Below, in pieces: positions 58,559 to 64,000 of a stretch of DNA of 64,000 bases (position 1 is its first letter; every line of letters starts with the position of its first letter). The notes under the pieces are model-generated. The model saw only the letters and a program-made list of their open reading frames with translations. It made no database searches and was not told the origin of the DNA. Source of the DNA: Paludibacteraceae bacterium. Its GTDB lineage: Bacteria > Bacteroidota > Bacteroidia > Bacteroidales > Paludibacteraceae. Made by a program: the position numbers and the translations under genes. The stretch is taken from NCBI GenBank assembly GCA_017464475.1, contig JAFTZQ010000004.1, positions 1-64,000 on the forward strand. The letters run 5' to 3'.

Positions 58559-61426
58559 ATGAGAAAAATTTTCTTTTTAGTCGCTTTATTAAGCGCAAGT
58601 ATCATGAGTTTTGCAGACAAGGTGTATGATGTCAATTTCGCCTTGCAGAGTAACGGTTCGTCGGCGACGTCGAGCACCGGCAATGCTGCGTTGGCCATCG
58701 ATGGCGACGAGGGCACGCGTTGGGAGAGTGCATTTACCGACGACGAGACATGGACACTCGATATGGGTGAGGTTCGTACTTTCAGCCGTATTAAGATCCT
58801 TTGGGAAGGCGCTTATGCCAAAGAGTTCACGCTGAGTACTTCGAATGACGGCGAGAGCTGGATCGAACTGTATTCGGAGACCAACCTGACACAAGCCGGC
58901 TGGCAGACGATAGATGTAGATGAGACCTCTGTCCGTTATATTCAGTATCACGGCACGAAGCGTGCAACGGGTTACGGTCAGAGTTTCTTTGAGTTCCAAG
59001 TGATGCTGCCGGGCGTAAGTACGCTAACGAAGATTGAGTTGAGTGCTCCTGCCATCGCCAAAGTAGGTGAAGGTGTGGATCTGAGCGTGAAGGCATTGGA
59101 CCAGAACAATACCGAGATGGCGGCAGAGATTAGTTATGAGATCAATCCGGCAGATGCGGGAAGCGTAACAGCAGGGAAATATATTCCTGCCAAAGTGGGT
59201 AACGCAACTATTGTTGCGAAGAGCGGCGCGATCGAATCTCCGACTATTACGATATTCGGTTATGAAGGAAGCAATTTGGCGTTGAGCACCAATCTGGCGA
59301 CAGACAACAAGATCGTTGCGCAGAGCGCAGAGAACCCGAATGGTTCAGCAAACGATGCATTCTTTGCCGTAGATGGCAATGCAGGCTCTGTATGGCAAGG
59401 CAGTCTGACGAACGGTACCGCCGCCGACGAAGCTTCACGTACTTTTGACGCATGGTTCGTAGTGGATTTAGGCGGAAACTACACGATTGATCTGGTAACT
59501 ATTAATTTTGAAGGAGCGTGCGCGCAAGACTACCATGTCGATTTCTCTCTGGACGGCACGACGTGGGCATTAGGTTACAACTACACAGGTACCGCCGGTA
59601 TCTACGGCCGTACGGACATGCTTAGTTCGGAGCTGGACAACAATCAGAAAGTGCGTTACGTGCGTTTCTGGAGCACCAAAGCCGGCACCGAATGGGGAAT
59701 GAAGATGTTCGAGTTCCAAGTATTCGGTCGCGAGTACGTAGCCTCGGACGACATCGAAAAGCCGGTGATGACCAATGCTGCTTTGGAGAGCAAGACATGG
59801 AACAGCGCAGTGATAGCAGTAGCTGCTACGGATAATGATGAGGTCGCTAAATACCATGTGGTAGATGCAGCCAACGGTATTGATGCTAAGTATGCGGCAG
59901 CAGAGGGCAAGATCACGGTAACGGGTCTGACCGCAGGCACGGCTTATAACTTTGTTATCACAGCTATTGACGCAGCTCAGAACGAATCGGAGAACAGCGT
60001 GACTGTTTCGGTAACGACGGATGCTCGTCAGACCTCTCCTGTAACGGCTGCTCCTGTTCCGACCTGGCCTGCAGCGCAAGTGAAGAGTATCTACAGCGAT
60101 GCTTATGCTTTTGCTCCGGCCTCTCTGAACAGTTATAACGAAGGCTGGTGGGACAATCCGAACATGGTAGAAGAGGCAATAGGTGAGGACCATTATTTGA
60201 ATTATGATCTGTATCGCAACGGTATGATTGGCGCACAGATGGCTGAGACGTCTGTTGCCACGATGGAGAAATTCCATATCGATGTATTTGCTTCGGCAAG
60301 CGGCAGTGTGACGTTCCGTCTGATCTGTGCAGGTGATGCAGAGGCGATCAACCAGACGAAGCAGACCTTGGAGTTGGTGGGCGGTCAATGGAACTCGTTC
60401 GATTTCGATTTGTCTGATTTCAACGCCTCGCACAACTGGACGCGTTTCTTCCAATACGCAATCGAGGCTTATCAAGCCGGCGGTTTGGTAGGCGAGCACA
60501 TATGCGTAGATAATATGTATTTCTATCGCACGACGGAGTTGGTTGATACAGAGGCTCCTACGGGCGTTAGCGCAAGTGTGTTATCCTCTAGTTATTTCGG
60601 TGCGATGCTCAGCGCCAAGGCGAGCGACAACAGCGGTGCAGTATCGTTTGAGGTAAAGAACGGCGAAGAGATAGTTGGCACGGCAGGCGGTGCGAGCGGC
60701 ACAGACATAACGATCGTTGTAAGCGGTTTGCTGCCGAATACCGAATACAATCTGGCGGTGGTTGCTAAAGACGATGCGGGCAATATGGCAGAAGCTGTAA
60801 TGGTAGCTGTTAAGACGGCCGTTGCTCCGGCAGCTGCTCCGGCTCCTGATTTCACCAACAAAGAGACGGTAGCCGTCTTCTGCGACGCTTTGGAGAATAA
60901 TCCCGGCATCAGTATCGGCGGTTGGGGTCAGAGCACGCAGGTAGCGTTCGGCGAACTGGCAGAAGGCGACCACGTACAGTACTTCACCAACATGAACTAC
61001 CTCGGTTGGGAACTGGCTCCGGCTGTGGATGCCACCGACATGGAGTACCTGCATGTCGATCTCTATACCACTTCGCTGACCTCCGTCAAGATCACTCCGA
61101 TCAGCCCGGGACACGAAGGTGTCTATTCGATCGAGCTGACCCAAGGCGCATGGAAATCGGTAGAAATACCTCTGAGCGCTTATGAAGCCAATGCTATCGA
61201 GTGGAACAACATCTTCCAGATGAAGTTCTTCGATGCAGCTCCGGCAGGCGGCGACCTGTTTGTAGATAATGTCTATTTCTACAAGAGCGAAGCAGGCGGC
61301 GAAGGCGTGGAGAATGTGCAAGGCGACAAGGCAGCATGTACGAAGGTCATTGAGAACGGAGTTCTCTATCTGAAGTACGAAGGCCGGATGTACAATGTAC
61401 AAGGCATGAAGGTAAGTACCAAGTGA
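58559..61426 (+). CDS. Secreted protein with F5/8 type C (discoidin) domains
   Basis: 955 residues with signal peptide MRKIFFLVALLSASIMSFA. Two discoidin-like domains (residues about 20-155: ALAIDGDEGTRWESAF..., VRYIQYHGTKRATGYGQSFF; and 235-395: DGNAGSVWQGSL, VRYVRFWSTKAGTEWGMKMF) flank a bacterial Ig-like segment. Two fibronectin-like modules and two beta-sandwich carbohydrate-binding-like modules follow (MIGAQMAETSVATMEKFHID; LGWELAPAVDATDMEYLHVD). The C-terminus GVLYLKYEGRMYNVQGMKV is the shared tail. It probably binds glycans at the surface. The SusC gene follows 104 bp later, pointing to a role in glycan capture. Confidence 0.82.
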   Translation: MRKIFFLVALLSASIMSFADKVYDVNFALQSNGSSATSSTGNAALAIDGDEGTRWESAFTDDETWTLDMGEVRTFSRIKILWEGAYAKEFTLSTSNDGESWIELYSETNLTQAGWQTIDVDETSVRYIQYHGTKRATGYGQSFFEFQVMLPGVSTLTKIELSAPAIAKVGEGVDLSVKALDQNNTEMAAEISYEINPADAGSVTAGKYIPAKVGNATIVAKSGAIESPTITIFGYEGSNLALSTNLATDNKIVAQSAENPNGSANDAFFAVDGNAGSVWQGSLTNGTAADEASRTFDAWFVVDLGGNYTIDLVTINFEGACAQDYHVDFSLDGTTWALGYNYTGTAGIYGRTDMLSSELDNNQKVRYVRFWSTKAGTEWGMKMFEFQVFGREYVASDDIEKPVMTNAALESKTWNSAVIAVAATDNDEVAKYHVVDAANGIDAKYAAAEGKITVTGLTAGTAYNFVITAIDAAQNESENSVTVSVTTDARQTSPVTAAPVPTWPAAQVKSIYSDAYAFAPASLNSYNEGWWDNPNMVEEAIGEDHYLNYDLYRNGMIGAQMAETSVATMEKFHIDVFASASGSVTFRLICAGDAEAINQTKQTLELVGGQWNSFDFDLSDFNASHNWTRFFQYAIEAYQAGGLVGEHICVDNMYFYRTTELVDTEAPTGVSASVLSSSYFGAMLSAKASDNSGAVSFEVKNGEEIVGTAGGASGTDITIVVSGLLPNTEYNLAVVAKDDAGNMAEAVMVAVKTAVAPAAAPAPDFTNKETVAVFCDALENNPGISIGGWGQSTQVAFGELAEGDHVQYFTNMNYLGWELAPAVDATDMEYLHVDLYTTSLTSVKITPISPGHEGVYSIELTQGAWKSVEIPLSAYEANAIEWNNIFQMKFFDAAPAGGDLFVDNVYFYKSEAGGEGVENVQGDKAACTKVIENGVLYLKYEGRMYNVQGMKVSTK

Positions 61427-61530
61427 CCAAGTACCAAGTGACAGGGTATAGGGCGTTGGTTCGCCCTATACTCTCTGTGAACTAGAAGAACTAGTAAAAC
61501 CAGCAAAAACAAAACATTAAATAAAATATC

Positions 61531-64000
61531 ATGAAACAAAGAATCTTTACAATCGCTATGCTGGCATGGATGTCTCTTGCGGCTTTTGCGCAGACGGTGA
61601 CCGTGACGGGCGTGGTGATGGCTCAGGACGAGCCGGATCCGGTCATTGGCGCGAATGTGATGGTGAAGGGTTCGACGAACGGTACAATCACCGATTTCGA
61701 CGGCAACTTCACGCTTCAAGCCAAAGCCGGAGATGTATTGCAAGTATCCTACATGGGCTACAAGACCCAGGAAGTGAAAGTGACGGGTGCAGGTCCTCTC
61801 CGCGTGACGCTGGAGCCGGACAATGTGCAGCTGCAAGAGGTAGTGGCAGTCGGTTACGGAACGATGAAGAAGAGCGACCTGACGGGTTCGGTGGCATCCG
61901 TGAGCGCCGACCAGTTGCTTAAAGCTCCTGTGTCGGGTCTGGACCAAGCCTTACAGGGTCGTGCAGCCGGTGTGACGGTGACATCCGGTTCGGGTCAACC
62001 GGGCGAGGCGGCGACGATCCGTATCCGCGGTATCGGTTCCGCCCTCGGAGGCAATGACCCGCTGTACGTAGTCGATGGTGTGATCACCGGCGATATCAAA
62101 TGGCTCTCGCCTACCGACATCAAATCCATGGAGATTCTGAAGGACGCTTCTGCTGCCGCAATCTACGGTAGCCGCGGAGCGAACGGCGTGATCCTGATCA
62201 CCACCAAGAGCGGAGGCAAAGGCAAAGCCAACGTGACATTCGATGCGTATTGGGGATTTCAGAACCGTTGGAAAAAACTGGATCTGATGGGAGCCAAAGA
62301 GATGGCGGAAACCAAACTGCGAATCGGTACGATGCGTGACGGCGCAGCAGAGATCGGGTTCTACAAGCAGAACGGTTTCAACGAATGGATGAGCGTTTAT
62401 AATTTAGGAACCTCCAAATATTTCCCTGTCCCCATGACCATGACTAATCCGGACGGTCTGGACTATTCGGCAATCAATACGGATTGGCAGGACGAAGTGT
62501 TCCATCCCAATGCTTTTATGCATAATTACAACCTGTCGGTTGATGGCGGCGGCGAGAAAGGGCACTATGCCTTCTCGGCTTCCTATTTCGGTCAGGAAGG
62601 AACCATTATCGGTAGTGACTACCAGCGATTTACGCTCCGTTTGAACTCCGATGTGAACTTATTCAAATGGCTGACCATCGGTGAGCATTTGTCATTTGTA
62701 CACAGCAGCGGCCGCAACGCAATGAATAACAGTTCGAGTCCGGGTGCTTCTGTGATTTCTGCGGCATTGGCAATGGCTCCATGGGATCCGACCCACTATC
62801 CGGAGGGTTCGGTCAACGCGCAAGGAGAAGACTTGAGCGGTCGCACGGCAGCATCGTCCAATTTCAAGAATGTGACCAACCCTTTCTCGATGGTGAACGA
62901 GAGTTACCCGCTGGATAAGACCAACCGTTGGGTGGGTGATATTTATATGGAGATCAAGCCGGTAGAGGGTTTGACCATCCGTCCGTCCATTTCCATGGAT
63001 ACGTATCTGACGAATCATCGTCTCTTCAAGAACCAGTACGAGTACTCGACGTTCGACAAGATGAACAAGAATTTCCTGGAACGCTCAATGACCAACTATA
63101 TGTCCCTGCTGGAAGAGGTGACTGTCACTTATGCCCGCGAGATAGGCAAGCATAATTTCAGCGTCATGGTAGGTCAGACATGGCAGGAGATCAACTCCAA
63201 CGGATTAAGCGGTTCGGGTGCGTCTATCTTAAATCCGATACCGGAGAATTGGTATCTGGGTAACACTACGGAGGACAATACGAATCCGACGGGGGAGAGT
63301 GTATGGCGCCGCCGTCGTCTGTCCTTCCTCGGCCGTGCGTTCTATAACTACGACAACCGCTATATGGCGACGGTCAATTTCCGTGCGGACGCTTCTTCGT
63401 CCTTTACCCGCCAGCCGTGGGGCTTCTTCCCTTCGTTCTCGTTGGCATGGCGTTTGAGCGAAGAACCGTTCATGCGTGATCTGGATCTGGACTGGCTGGA
63501 TAATATCAAGATCCGCGCCGGTTATGGTCGTGTCGGTAGTGAAGGCGGTCTGTCCAGCGGCGGATTCGTACAAAGTATCTTCTCTTCTCCGAATGTATTT
63601 GTGGGCTATCCTTTCGGTCTCTATCCTCAGACGGTTCAACAAGGCGCGGCCGTGCTGACCTTTGTGAACCCTGTAGGCGGTTGGGAGACGAACGAACAAT
63701 GGGATGCCGGTATTGATTTCGGTTTCTGGAACGGCAAGTTGACCGGTACGATCGACTATTTCCGCCGCACGACGCTGGATGCGCTGCTGTATGTGACCAC
63801 TCCGGCTCATGTAGGAAACCTCTATTCGCCGGTGAACAATGTAGGCAACATCCTCAATGAGGGTGTCGAGGTGACTTTGGGACACGACAACCGGGTCAAT
63901 CAGAATTTTACCTACAATATCAGTTTGAACTTCAGTTACATTCATAATGAGTTAACGGCTCTTAACGGAGGTTCTCCTCTCTGGGGCGACCGGACGAAGA
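61531..64000 (+). CDS. SusC/RagA-type TonB-linked outer-membrane protein, partial
   Basis: At least 823 codons, open at the window end. Signal peptide (MKQRIFTIAMLAWMSLAAFA), carboxypeptidase-regulatory-like domain (GANVMVKGSTNGTITDFDGN), the SusC linker LQEVVAVGYGTMKKSDLTGS, the plug with VTVTSGSGQPGEAATIRIRG and DPLYVVDGVITG, ILKDASAAAIYGSRGANGVI, and a barrel region with GRAFYNYDNRYMATVNFR. SusC proteins import oligosaccharides or peptides with a SusD lipoprotein, which should lie just beyond position 64000. Its position after a discoidin-type secreted protein suggests the start of a polysaccharide utilisation locus. Confidence 0.94.
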   Translation, partial: MKQRIFTIAMLAWMSLAAFAQTVTVTGVVMAQDEPDPVIGANVMVKGSTNGTITDFDGNFTLQAKAGDVLQVSYMGYKTQEVKVTGAGPLRVTLEPDNVQLQEVVAVGYGTMKKSDLTGSVASVSADQLLKAPVSGLDQALQGRAAGVTVTSGSGQPGEAATIRIRGIGSALGGNDPLYVVDGVITGDIKWLSPTDIKSMEILKDASAAAIYGSRGANGVILITTKSGGKGKANVTFDAYWGFQNRWKKLDLMGAKEMAETKLRIGTMRDGAAEIGFYKQNGFNEWMSVYNLGTSKYFPVPMTMTNPDGLDYSAINTDWQDEVFHPNAFMHNYNLSVDGGGEKGHYAFSASYFGQEGTIIGSDYQRFTLRLNSDVNLFKWLTIGEHLSFVHSSGRNAMNNSSSPGASVISAALAMAPWDPTHYPEGSVNAQGEDLSGRTAASSNFKNVTNPFSMVNESYPLDKTNRWVGDIYMEIKPVEGLTIRPSISMDTYLTNHRLFKNQYEYSTFDKMNKNFLERSMTNYMSLLEEVTVTYAREIGKHNFSVMVGQTWQEINSNGLSGSGASILNPIPENWYLGNTTEDNTNPTGESVWRRRRLSFLGRAFYNYDNRYMATVNFRADASSSFTRQPWGFFPSFSLAWRLSEEPFMRDLDLDWLDNIKIRAGYGRVGSEGGLSSGGFVQSIFSSPNVFVGYPFGLYPQTVQQGAAVLTFVNPVGGWETNEQWDAGIDFGFWNGKLTGTIDYFRRTTLDALLYVTTPAHVGNLYSPVNNVGNILNEGVEVTLGHDNRVNQNFTYNISLNFSYIHNELTALNGGSPLWGDRTK

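Overview
The window looks like a chromosomal segment of an anaerobic member of Bacteroidales. The evidence is the Bacteroidetes -7 promoter box (TAnnTTTGC) in front of most transcription units, a MurF-Alr fusion, SusC-type and other TonB-dependent receptors, families known mainly from Bacteroidetes (DUF4301, DUF4295, DUF5020, DUF6377), an N-terminal-rubredoxin rubrerythrin, and weak Shine-Dalgarno usage. I cannot name the genus.

Layout. 1-240: a truncated IS3-family end that cuts a small reading frame. 440-9056 (-): one tightly packed operon dxs-trkA-trkH-SGNH esterase-MBOAT-coaE (isoprenoid precursor, K+ uptake, surface O-acylation, CoA). 9638-12251 (+): a shrunken MurF-Alr fusion and an orphan ABC ATPase. 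12213-17088 (-): small protein, GlcNAc-kinase-like gene, frameshifted GT2, SpoIID-like protein, THUMP-type methyltransferase. 17235-18596 (+): DUF4301. 18694-29513 (-): secreted adhesin, DUF5020 channel-like protein, OB-fold protein, lipoprotein, TonB-dependent receptor and S1/P1 nuclease, plausibly a nucleic-acid scavenging locus. 29567-30019 (-): MgtC. 30797-43269 (+): TonB-like protein, thrS, SpoU methylase, Omp85, rnhB, sppA, lpxK, MsbA-like exporter, mnmA. 43270-45615 (-): rubrerythrin and SulP. 45919-49859 (+): L28-L33-DUF4295, lipid kinase, an AmgK-like kinase fused to a RapZ C-domain, and its nucleotidyltransferase partner. Then tRNA-Lys(CTT), a DUF6377 regulator, an aldo/keto reductase, three large secreted proteins and a SusC that runs off the end.

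The most unusual content is a dense population of short interspersed repeats that sit inside, and are translated as part of, housekeeping genes. Family A (core CCCTCCCTTGAGGGGAGGG plus a G-rich tail) has 16 full copies, all in the same orientation on the + strand whatever the strand of the host gene. Three are a ~80-bp long form whose 45-nt insert holds two hairpins with compensatory base changes between copies. Family B (CTGA/TCAG repeats) follows the gene: in coding regions it is read almost only in its stop-free direction and encodes PSA(I/V)SxQxS-like peptides. Family C is an 11-bp-period array between transcription units. Family D comprises short simple tandem repeats at gene starts. Together they supply start and stop codons, lengthen conserved enzymes, coincide with one truncated N-terminus, and probably break one glycosyltransferase.

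Five secreted proteins share a C-terminal tail of the form (I)xx(D/N)GxxYNAxGxx(I/V), which suggests a common export or anchoring route. Functions are inferred from motif recognition by eye; no database search was run.
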